64,000 nucleotides of DNA, taken from contig NZ_VSRN01000001.1 of the NCBI RefSeq assembly GCF_008369915.1, positions 6,630,501 to 6,694,500 of the forward strand, written 5' to 3'. A model generated the notes under the pieces. It worked only from the letters and a program-made list of their open reading frames with translations, had not been told where the DNA came from and made no database searches. Below are positions 50,911 through 59,400 of this stretch, one piece after another (position 1 is the stretch's first letter; each line of letters opens with the position of its first letter). This DNA is from Dyadobacter sp. UC 10. Its GTDB lineage: Bacteria > Bacteroidota > Bacteroidia > Cytophagales > Spirosomataceae. The position numbers were made by a program, and so were the translations under genes.

Positions 50911-52450
50911 GGTAGTAGCTGCGGCCAAAAAAAGGATCCAGGTCGCTATAATGATAAACCTGCTTGACTTCCGAGTCGACATTTGCATTCACTCTGCCGA
51001 TTGATTGCCAGATTGTTCCCGAGTTGCTTCTTTCAATCTCAAAATAGCCACTGTTCTTCTCCCAACCGGTCGTCCAGTTTAATACAACGTTGTACTCGTC
51101 AGGCTTTGCATTAAACTGGAGTAAATCGACTGGCAGAGATGCATCGTTGCTATACCTGACAACACCTACGTCAAAACCATTTCCTTTTGTCGTGTATCCG
51201 GCAACCACTAATTGCCCATCTGTTTGTAGCGCCATGTCTCTTGCAACATCACTATCTTCAAAAAAGTCTGTTGTGACCTTTCCCATAGATCCGAAAGTGT
51301 GATCCAAAAGGCCGTTGGAGTGAAAGCGTGCAACAAAAAAGTCCTGATTATCGCTACTGTCAACACAAACGGCGCCTGCAACCAATATTTTTTGGTCATT
51401 TTGAAGTAGTAAAGTATATCCTGTTTCCTCGAAATCGGTGAACGACATCATCACCTTTCCTTCATTGCCAAAACTGTTGTCCCTTGTCCCATCCGAATTG
51501 TATTGTACCAGGCACATATCGGAACTATCACCCAATTCAAAATTAACGTTCCCAAGCTGCAGTATTTTGCCGTTTGAAAGAATTACGACAGAAGTGCTGC
51601 CATCATCCTTCCCTATGGGCGTAATTGCGACTCCATGGTCCGAGAAAGAATGATCCAATGTACCGTCAGGATTGATTCGCAATAGCAAGAAATGAACCTC
51701 TATGTATTGTTTAGTGGTGTCAAAGTTTTCGGTGTATCCGGTTATGACGATTTTTCCGTCATTTTGTATCGCCACTCCTTTCGCCGACTGCCAAAAACCA
51801 GGCTCACCCATTGAAAGTTCTATCTTGCCGTCCAAATCGAAACTATGGTCCAATGCACCGGATGTTTCATACCTGGCTATTGCAACGTCTTGGTCAGTGT
51901 AGTCTGTTTTGCCAGTAGCTCCAACCATTACGATCTTACCATCTGTTTGCAAGATGATTTGATTTGCCTTATCCCTATTTCCACCGAAATCGGTAGTGAC
52001 GATTCCACCGTTACCGAAGCTGGCATCCCTGCTTCCATCTGAGAGGTATCTGACCATTGTAAAGTCCAGGTCCTTGCCATTCCAGGAATATCCCGCAGCA
52101 ATTATTTTACCGTCGGGTTGCAGGATTGCGGATGACGCAAAATCCTCTACCGAACTGATTAGCATTCGAACAATTCCGTTCAAGCCAAAAGAAGTATCCG
52201 GAGACCCGTCCGGATTATAACGGATAATAAGAAAGTCTCGGCTGACACCTCCTTCAAAGCAGTTTCCGATAACTACAATTTTCTTATCAGGTTGTATTAA
52301 CACACTGTGACCGACACTGGAAACTGCCCCATTGCCGGTCACAACTTTACCGTTCTCACCAAAAGATAAATCCAGCGCGCCGGGTTGTGCAAAAATTCCA
52401 TTAGTGAGCTGAATTAGAATTATCGCGCAAACTAAGAAAGGGGTTTTCAT
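50903..52450 (-). CDS. Delta-60 repeat (TIGR02608-like) secreted protein, truncated by frameshift
   Basis: A 515-residue product with a signal peptide (LVCAIILIQLTNGIFAQ) and seven repeats of about 60 residues, each starting LD-x-SFG-x-x-G and containing a QxDGKI(V/I)xxG segment (first at residue 23, last LLDHTFGSMGKV), followed by a beta domain DLLQFNAKPDEYNVVLNWTT to HYSDLDPFFGRSYY. Such repeats form beta-propeller-like folds in secreted proteins. The frame then ends in PA and a stop, and the T9SS sorting domain lies downstream in the next frame, so the product as read could reach the periplasm but not be sorted to the surface. Either a true mutation, a switchable site or a sequencing error. 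Confidence 0.85.
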   Translation of the reverse strand: MKTPFLVCAIILIQLTNGIFAQPGALDLSFGENGKVVTGNGAVSSVGHSVLIQPDKKIVVIGNCFEGGVSRDFLIIRYNPDGSPDTSFGLNGIVRMLISSVEDFASSAILQPDGKIIAAGYSWNGKDLDFTMVRYLSDGSRDASFGNGGIVTTDFGGNRDKANQIILQTDGKIVMVGATGKTDYTDQDVAIARYETSGALDHSFDLDGKIELSMGEPGFWQSAKGVAIQNDGKIVITGYTENFDTTKQYIEVHFLLLRINPDGTLDHSFSDHGVAITPIGKDDGSTSVVILSNGKILQLGNVNFELGDSSDMCLVQYNSDGTRDNSFGNEGKVMMSFTDFEETGYTLLLQNDQKILVAGAVCVDSSDNQDFFVARFHSNGLLDHTFGSMGKVTTDFFEDSDVARDMALQTDGQLVVAGYTTKGNGFDVGVVRYSNDASLPVDLLQFNAKPDEYNVVLNWTTGWEKNSGYFEIERSNSGTIWQSIGRVNANVDSEVKQVYHYSDLDPFFGRSYYPA

Positions 52451-52617
52451 GTATGTGAAAATTTACAGAAGACATAAATTAATCAACCCCCTGGCAAAAA
52501 TTCCGTGGAATGTGCAACCGGCTACTTCTAATTATCAAACCACTTCTTGCGATGATACTTTCCTTTTGTTAAATTGACTTCGCTGCATTTTCGGCTACTC
52601 ACGTTAATCCAAATACC

Positions 52618-54528
52618 TTGAAATACCATAGTTGCATTTTGCTTGGTCTTCTGTTTTTTCCATTGCTTACAACATTTCAAGCATCCGCACAGACACCGTT
52701 CACACAGGATTCGCTCTATATCCGCTCGAACTACACCAAAATAGAAAGGAAGGTGCCGATGCGGGACGGCGTGAAGCTTTTTACGTCTATTTACATTCCC
52801 AAAGACATTTCAACCACGAAAAAATATCCGATCCTCCTAAACCGGACACCTTACAGCGTGGCCCCCTATGGCGAGGATCAGATCAAAGTACCGATCGGAC
52901 CCGGTATGCATTTTGCGCGTGAAGGATATATTATTGTTTACCAGGATGTCCGGGGTAAATATATGTCGGAAGGCGATTTCGAAGCGAACAGGCCATTTAT
53001 CCCCAATAAAAAAAGCAAATCCGACGTCGATGAAAGTTCGGATACCTACGACACCATCGAGTGGCTGCTGAAAAATCTTGAAAACAACAATGGGAAAGTA
53101 GGCAGCTGGGGGATATCAGCACCTGGCTTCTACGCAACCATGACGGCCATTGAAGCGCACCATGCGTTGAAAGTAACATCCCCGCAGGCCCCGGTGACCG
53201 ACTGGTTTATGGGCGACGACCGCCACCATAACGGCGCGTTCTTTCTGATGGGAACATTCGCATTCCTCTCCTCCTACGGCGCGCCGCGACCGGTCCCTAC
53301 CTCAAAGGGCGCCCCGGGTTTCAATGCATACGGCACACCGAATTCTTACGAATTTTACAAAAAACTGGGGCCGCTTAAAAATGTGAACGAGCAGATTTTC
53401 AAGAAACAGAACCGCATCTGGAACCAGATGATGGAAAACGAATCTTATAATGATTTCTGGAAAGCGAGAACACCCGTTCCGCATTTGAAGGACATCAAAC
53501 CTGCCGTGGTGGTCGTCGGCGGCTGGTTTGATCAGGAGGATTTGTACGGGCCTTTGAAGACTTACCAGGGCATTGAAAACAACAAACCCAAATCTCCCAA
53601 TTTGCTGGTAATGGGTCCGTGGATACATGGTGGCTGGGCACGCGGTACGGGGGAATCGCTGGGTAATATCCGGTTCGGCGCCAAAACCAGCGAATTTTAT
53701 CAGCAGGAAATTGAGCTGCCCTACTTCAACCACTTCCTGAAAGATCAGCCGAACCCGGGACTTCCCAAAGCCTACATTTTCGAGACCGGCTCCAATCAAT
53801 GGAAAAAGTACGACCAGTGGCCCCCAAAAAATACGGTTGAGAAAAAGCTCTATTTCCACCCGGACGGAACCCTCTCCTTCTCTCCCACTATGACGACCAT
53901 GCAAGTGGGTGCAAAACCCGCATTTGATGAATATACCAGCGATCCCGCAAAGCCGGTCCCCTATACTTCCGAGATCCGGATCATCCGAGGAAGTGACTAT
54001 ATGTATGAGGATCAACGCTTTGCTGCTTCGCGGCCCGACGTATTGGTTTATGAATCGGCCCCCCTCACGGAAGATATAACGATATCAGGGAATGTGTTTG
54101 CGGATCTGTTTGTGTCGACTACCGGTACTGACGCTGATTTTGTGGTTAAGTTGATTGATGTTTACCCGGGGGATGCGCCCAACGACAGTCCGGTTAGCCC
54201 TGCTATGAAGATGGGTGGCTTTCAATTGCTGATCCGTGGCGAAGTGATGCGGGCGAAATTCAGAAAGAGCTTTTCGAAACCCGAACCGATGACACCCGGA
54301 AAGATCGAGCAGGTTAAATTTGACATGCAGGATGCGGCGCATCGTTTCAAAAAAGGCCACAAGATTATGGTGCAGGTACAGAGCTCGTGGTTTCCACTGG
54401 TCGATCGCAACCCTCAGAAGTTCGTAAATATCTATAAGGCATCAGAACAGGATTTTCAGAAAGCAAATCACCGGATTTACTTGTCGGGAAGCAGCTCTTC
54501 TTATGTGGGTGTGAGGGTGGTACCCTAA
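52618..54528 (+). CDS. CocE/NonD-family hydrolase (peptidase S15-like)
   Basis: A 636-residue secreted alpha/beta hydrolase of the X-Pro dipeptidyl-peptidase/cocaine esterase group. No ATG fits; the TTG at 52618 gives a good signal peptide (YHSCILLGLLFFPLLTTFQASAQ). The catalytic domain includes KVPMRDGVKLFTSIYIPKD, IIVYQDVRGKYMSEGDF, and the nucleophile S167 in GSWGISAPGFYATM; the C-terminal jelly-roll domain includes ISGNVFADLFVSTTGTDADFVVKLIDVYPGDAP. Likely an acyl hydrolase or glutaryl-acylase/esterase acting outside the cytoplasm; exact substrate is unknown. It stands alone, with a tandem array directly after it. Confidence 0.91.
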   Translation: MKYHSCILLGLLFFPLLTTFQASAQTPFTQDSLYIRSNYTKIERKVPMRDGVKLFTSIYIPKDISTTKKYPILLNRTPYSVAPYGEDQIKVPIGPGMHFAREGYIIVYQDVRGKYMSEGDFEANRPFIPNKKSKSDVDESSDTYDTIEWLLKNLENNNGKVGSWGISAPGFYATMTAIEAHHALKVTSPQAPVTDWFMGDDRHHNGAFFLMGTFAFLSSYGAPRPVPTSKGAPGFNAYGTPNSYEFYKKLGPLKNVNEQIFKKQNRIWNQMMENESYNDFWKARTPVPHLKDIKPAVVVVGGWFDQEDLYGPLKTYQGIENNKPKSPNLLVMGPWIHGGWARGTGESLGNIRFGAKTSEFYQQEIELPYFNHFLKDQPNPGLPKAYIFETGSNQWKKYDQWPPKNTVEKKLYFHPDGTLSFSPTMTTMQVGAKPAFDEYTSDPAKPVPYTSEIRIIRGSDYMYEDQRFAASRPDVLVYESAPLTEDITISGNVFADLFVSTTGTDADFVVKLIDVYPGDAPNDSPVSPAMKMGGFQLLIRGEVMRAKFRKSFSKPEPMTPGKIEQVKFDMQDAAHRFKKGHKIMVQVQSSWFPLVDRNPQKFVNIYKASEQDFQKANHRIYLSGSSSSYVGVRVVP

Positions 54529-54547
54529 ATCCTAAGGAGACTTTTTG

Positions 54548-54737
54548 CCATTGTTGTTTTCCGCCGTTGTTGGTGTTGTCACCTTCCGCCATTGTTGGTG
54601 TTGTCACCTCCGCCGTTGTTGGTGTTGTCACCTCCGCCGTTGTTGGTGTTGTCACCTTCCGCCGTTGTTGGTGTTGTCACCTTCTGCCATTGTTGGTGTT
54701 GTCACCTTCTGCCATTGTTGGTGTTGTCACCAACAAC
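54548..54737. repeat. 24/25-bp tandem array with palindromic core, about seven copies
   Basis: The 12-base palindromic core GGTGTTGTCACC (GGTG-TTGT-CACC) occurs seven times without change, at 54572, 54597, 54621, 54645, 54670, 54695 and 54720, with spacings of 25, 24, 24, 25, 25 and 25 bases. Between cores lie 12-13 similar bases of the type T(T)CYGCCRTTGTT. All three forward frames stay open across it, as expected for a repeat lacking stops; none looks like a gene. It fills the gap between the converging hydrolase and receiver genes. Confidence 0.93.
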
Positions 54738-54770
54738 TTGCACTACGCGGCTAACTATCCATTTTGGTAT

Positions 54771-55196
54771 TCACGCGTGTAAATTAGGGTGCAGGCAGCA
54801 CTGCCAATAGTCGTAGATAATTTTTACCCGGCTTTTCAGTTCATGAAAGCTGTTCTCTTTTTTAAAAAAACCCTGAATGGTTGAATTATAGGCAGTTTCG
54901 ATTACATGCGGGTTATCGGCAGTACTTAAAAAAATAAAAGGAATAGCTTTTCTTTTTAAAAATTCATTTCGGTCAATCCGCTCTCTCAACTCAAGCCCAT
55001 TCATGACGGGCATATTAATATCGCAGATGATCAGGAAGGGTTGTTCCTGGGTGGTTTCGAGATATAAGAGTGCTTCAAGGCCATTTCCAAAAAAAATCAG
55101 CTTATTCGGAAGATTCAGTTCGTCGACCACACTTTGGATTAAAAACTGATCGTCAGTATCGTCTTCAATGGAAATGATAGGACCTTTTATTGACAT
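54771..55196 (-). CDS. Single-domain response regulator (Rcp1-like)
   Basis: A 141-residue receiver. The start at 55196 (MSIKGPIISIEDDTDDQ) is preferred over the ATG at 55229 because the domain begins here. Acidic pocket SIEDDTDD, phospho-acceptor Asp in LIICDINMPVMNGLEL, switch Ser/Thr in FLSTADNP and the lysine in GFFKKENSFHELK are all present. The short, output-less form with an INMP motif resembles Rcp1-type partners of phytochrome-like kinases. The kinase is not adjacent. Confidence 0.88.
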   Translation of the reverse strand: MSIKGPIISIEDDTDDQFLIQSVVDELNLPNKLIFFGNGLEALLYLETTQEQPFLIICDINMPVMNGLELRERIDRNEFLKRKAIPFIFLSTADNPHVIETAYNSTIQGFFKKENSFHELKSRVKIIYDYWQCCLHPNLHA

Positions 55197-55289
55197 TACC
55201 AGAAATTTTAAGCGAATAATTCTTCCCAAATATCGGATTTATTCATTCGAATACCAATCCGGCCCAAAACCGAAAGTCCGTTGTACGTA

Positions 55290-55297
55290 TATTTTTG
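55290..55297 (+). promoter_or_regulatory. Candidate -7 promoter box for the YceI gene
   Basis: TATTTTTG matches TAnnTTTG exactly and ends 62 bases before the first possible start at 55360. No clear upstream TTTG element at standard distance was seen. Confidence 0.3.
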
Positions 55298-55359
55298 TCC
55301 GTTTCGCGTAGGCTTTCCGTGAAGCGGATCAGCTACTTTCGCAGCAGTTCTATCAAGCC

Positions 55360-56019
55360 ATGTTAAATAAAATTATTATGAAAATCGTAAATTCCATTTT
55401 TGGAAGAATGCAGTTCCTGGCGTTTGTAGCGGTCTCAGGATTTTTTTTCAGCTGTACAGATCATGAAGTTGGCAATTCTCAATTCGGGTTAGATGATACT
55501 TCAATAGCGCAGTGGAAGGGGCACCTTAAGACCGGCTTTTTCAATGAAGGTTCTATTGCGGTGAAAAGTGAAAGCTTTGTAATTGAAGATTCGAAAGTAA
55601 AAAGCGGCACTTTTACAATCCCGGTATCATCTATAGTCAACTTTAACCAACCTACCAAGGAGTTGAAACAGGCATTGGTCCACCATCTCCAAAGCCCGGA
55701 CTTCTTCAATATGGTGTTACACCCGAACGTAAAGTTTGAGATCACCAGCGTAACGCCTTCGAGCGAATCAGGAGACGGCATTATTTCGGGTGCAAATCAT
55801 AAAGTGACCGGAAATTTAACAATGTTAGGAAATACACGTCCCCTATCATTCCTAGCCAGAATCAGCATTAACGGCGATAATTTTAGTATGGAAGCACTCG
55901 CTCCATTCGACCGCACGTTATGGGGAATCAACTACGCCACCGAACCCGGCTTGCCGGATGAAGCCTCGATCAAGCCTGTTGTGGATGTGCATTTGAAGTT
56001 AAGCGGGAAAAGGAAATGA
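55360..56019 (+). CDS. YceI-family lipoprotein
   Basis: A 219-residue predicted lipoprotein of the YceI family, a lipocalin-like barrel that binds polyisoprenoid or amide lipids. A signal segment with GFFFSC lipobox precedes the barrel; family marks are GHLKTGFFNEGSIAVKS, GTFTIPVSSIVNFN, SPDFFNMVLHPNVKFEITSV, HKVTGNLTMLGNTRPLSF and FDRTLWGINY. The start may be the ATG at 55360 or the one at 55378. A strong bidirectional terminator follows. Its neighbour, the receiver gene, diverges. Confidence 0.88.
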   Translation: MLNKIIMKIVNSIFGRMQFLAFVAVSGFFFSCTDHEVGNSQFGLDDTSIAQWKGHLKTGFFNEGSIAVKSESFVIEDSKVKSGTFTIPVSSIVNFNQPTKELKQALVHHLQSPDFFNMVLHPNVKFEITSVTPSSESGDGIISGANHKVTGNLTMLGNTRPLSFLARISINGDNFSMEALAPFDRTLWGINYATEPGLPDEASIKPVVDVHLKLSGKRK

Positions 56020-56031
56020 GGCTTGAAAAGC

Positions 56032-56071
56032 AAAAAATCCAGCCGCCCATTGCTGAGCGGCTGGATTTTTT
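56032..56071. terminator. Bidirectional intrinsic terminator after the YceI gene
   Basis: AAAAAATCCAGCCGC (56032-56046) and GCGGCTGGATTTTTT (56057-56071) form a perfect 15-bp stem with a ten-base loop. The A and T runs serve as tails for both directions, ending the YceI gene from the left and the short sorting-domain gene from the right. Confidence 0.93.
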
Positions 56072-56086
56072 GCTTTGGGATTAATG

Positions 56087-56476
56087 CTATTGTCTTTTGA
56101 CAATCAGCTTTTGGGAGAAGACAAGGTCATCGCGCCGGACAGTGACAATATAGGTCCCTTCCGGGATACGCGTCACATCCAGCCCCTGACCCGCAGACCA
56201 CCCCTGCTGGTGACACAACCTGCCGTCCGTTGAATGGACCTGCAAAACGTATCCCTGCCCCACGGCATGGTCAGTCATATTCGTCACTTTCAGCTTGGTG
56301 ACTGCCCAGGCAGGGTTGGGAAAGATCGTTAGATCCCCTTTGATCAATGCGCGCGGCGACGGCTCGTCTTGGTAAAAATAGATGCGCTCGTCCTGCCGGT
56401 TTACCGCAGGTTTTTGATGCTGGGCAAAAGCAGGCAGGCCAGCCAGTAACCCCAGTATAATCAGGTATGTCTTCAT
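56087..56476 (-). CDS. Short secreted protein consisting mainly of a T9SS-like sorting domain
   Basis: A 129-residue secreted protein: signal peptide (LIILGLLAGLPAFAQ), a charged linker of about 30 residues, then a C-terminal sorting-like domain (LTIFPNPAWAVTKLKVTN to GTYIVTVRRDDLVFSQKLIVKRQ). No other domain is present, so it may be an assembly subunit. It lies 11 bases after the 1520-residue protein gene in the same direction, and that protein has no sorting domain of its own, so the two may act together on the cell surface. Confidence 0.8.
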   Translation of the reverse strand: MKTYLIILGLLAGLPAFAQHQKPAVNRQDERIYFYQDEPSPRALIKGDLTIFPNPAWAVTKLKVTNMTDHAVGQGYVLQVHSTDGRLCHQQGWSAGQGLDVTRIPEGTYIVTVRRDDLVFSQKLIVKRQ

Positions 56477-56487
56477 CGGATTGCTAG

Positions 56488-59400
56488 TTATGGTAAGTTA
56501 TAATGTAGTTTGATCAACTTTTTTGCCCCGATCGTACGACTGGGGAACTCGGGGTCACTCGGCTGAGGCTGCACCGACTTATTCAGTTTCCAGCTTGATT
56601 CACCGTTTTTACGGATGTACTCCATACCACGGACTTTGATCTTGGGGTGCGCATTGACGTCTGGGCAATTTTGACATTGGAACATATCAATGATTTCCAG
56701 TTCGATCAGATAGTCCCCCTGCTGGTCGGTCAGCTGCCCGTTCATTTCATTGCCATTGATTACCTGACCCATCTCAGGAACAAAACCTACCTGCAACCAG
56801 GTATCAGCATCCACGGTGCCGATGCCGGTAAAATCCACATTCCCATCAGGACGAATAACCCTGATCGAATAATGATAAAGGCCCCCGAAGATCTTGGGAT
56901 CGTCATTATCCACTCGCAGCTCAAAACCGAAATCAAACTCATCCGGGGCAGGCTCCGTATGGAATATCGCAGTGACCTCCTTACTTACACAGGATTTATC
57001 CGGGCTTTGACTTTGTAAAGACCAGAATATATCATGGTCAAATTCAAGGTGGTTCAAGTTGACCTGGTCCCCTACTATAAAGTGATCGAGCAGGACCTGC
57101 TCGGTATCCTCGTCGCGGGCAAACAAATGAACTTCGGTCACCCCGGCGGGCAGCTCCCAGGAAAAGTGAACCGAATTGTTTTCCCCCAGTATTACACCGC
57201 TCACGTTATTCGGGGCCAGGTTGGATGGGCTGGGCGGGACAACACTATAATCCCCTACCGCCTCCGGCCCAAAAATCCATTCTCCATTGCCGCCCATGAT
57301 ACCGGCAGCCACCTTATAAATGTATTTATTGGGAAAGGTCGACATATTGGACAATTTGCCTGCCAGCTGCCCGGTCTGATACGCTCCCAGCTCTGTTTGG
57401 GTGGCCCCATCAACGCCAGTCAATTTGTAGGTTTGCGCCCCTGGCACGGGCTTCCAGTGCAATACCGGCTCACTGCCAGCTTCCACGCAATCTATATTGT
57501 CCACCTCGGGCTTGGGCGCCAAATTCTTGGTAACAATGAATCGGTGCCACTTGACCACTTCACCTTCTTCTTCCTCAACAATGAAAGGCAGCTCCGCCTT
57601 TTTACGGGGCACGATCGCCCAATGGTACCCTTTTTTGTCTTCAACACCCTGCAAACCAGGAACATGGATAGCGAAGTGGGCGAAACCTTCCTCCTGGGTC
57701 AATGCGGGTGATTCGTAAAAGGGTTCTTTCAAATAAAATTGGTAGTAATCGGCGCGGTCAGGAGTGAGCCGCGTGGAACGCAAAACAACATCTTCTCCAA
57801 ACAGGGGTATAGAATCCTGGTCCGCTGGCGAATGCAAACTGATCGTCGGCATGTCGGTTTCGAATGAAATCTCCTCGGTCCAATCACTGTAAATCGTCGG
57901 GAACTGCTCTTTTTCAGCTTCCGTCAGCAGTTGCAGCAGCCCGCCTGGCAAGACATGTACCGCCTTTTCAGAGCCTAGTTTTTGCTTGCCCGCAACAGCA
58001 TAGCTGTACGGCTTTTTGGCAGACAAAGCCAGCTTTTTCGTAACCGAACTTTGGTCGTCTTCGTCATAGGGTATATCAACAGCGATAGTATGCTCAGCAG
58101 CTGTACCCTGTGGGTCTTTCACATGCATATCATAGCCCATGGCGCCGGCCACACTGCCGAAGCTGAAAAAGCCCGACCATGCCGGCACCGTCTCCCCTTT
58201 TAGCGGCGAAATGGTTACCGGAGCAGGGACAGGCCCCGCAGTAAAAGGGTATGGAAGGGTCCATTTCTCTTTCCCTAAAAGAGATTCGCAGAACGCAGGG
58301 TCGTTAGTGGCCTCGCAATGCGCGCGGGAATCAGGGCCTTGCGCCAGGTGAGAGCGGACAAAGTACTTGCCCGGTTCCAGGTTGATGTAACCATAGGTCA
58401 TACCAGTTTCCAGGTCAGGGGCGCTGCTGTTCACAAACCGGTAAACAGGCGCCACATTATCGTTAAAAGCCATACTGGTGCTCACCTCAAAAAGACGGTA
58501 GCTCTCGTACACCGGATATTCCGCCTCAACACCCACCTTCACAGCCCAGGGATAAACGACCGCGTCGTCCTCAGGGAAATGTGCCAGCCCAGATGCATAA
58601 TCCGGCAAACCCAAAACCGCGGCCCAAGCATCAAAAATTGAAATGTGCTCCTTGGATTTGGCGTGGTATTTCACAGGGTCCAACTTGTGAAGCTCTGTTA
58701 AGGTCGCCATACGGAATTCTTCGATGGTTGGGTCATAGGAGACAGTCCGTGACGCGTTCCACAGCACTTTGACTACTAAATCTTCGGGCAGTGGATTGAC
58801 AAAATAGGTCAAGCTGCCAGGTTCGTCATTTTTATACCCTTCGGCAGATTTTGTTCCGTGAACAAGCAGGTAGAAAAAGAGTTGCAGAAAGCCAGAATTG
58901 ACTCTTGTATCGCCCGGAACCCAATTATTCCCGTGATAGACACTCACTTGCCCGTGTAATTTAGGCTGAGGAAAACTGCGGACCTGTGTCGCATCTCCTA
59001 ATTCTTCGTAAAGTTGCCAAATCTCATCTGCATCCGGATTTAGCTTCTTTTTCTCGAAATCCCTCTTTATGGTTAATCCGAAAATACTCGACAGGCCTGA
59101 ACTGAGAATTTTTGCCTCTTCGCCCTGATCTGTGTCTACATATGAGGGGTAATCACGAGAAATAAATATGGCTTGGGTATACCGACGAAAAACATCGTCC
59201 CTGCATGCCGATTTAAAGGAAAACGTATGACGTAGATCTATTTCATTACTAGATGGAATAATCTCTTCCCCAGGACTTATAGAATTACCGATGCAATTCA
59301 ATAGGCCTATTTTACCCAAGCCATCCATTCCCAAATGTCCGAAGCGATCCCTAAACCAATCTCTGGCAGTAATAGAATGTGCGTGAACGCTGATGGCCAC

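Noticed and set aside
54548..54737. CRISPR-like array
   Set aside because: The repeat core is only 12 bases, the spacers are 12-13 bases and nearly identical to each other, and no cas genes are in the window.
54365..54810. Overlapping frames in all three forward readings and one reverse frame with TTAEV-type repeats
   Set aside because: They are open only because the 24/25-bp repeat lacks stop codons; they have no start context and converge with real genes.
57034..57711. 225-residue plus-strand frame
   Set aside because: It is antisense to the beta-rich part of the 1520-residue protein; composition (excess of V, G, H, R and Q) is that of a shadow frame.
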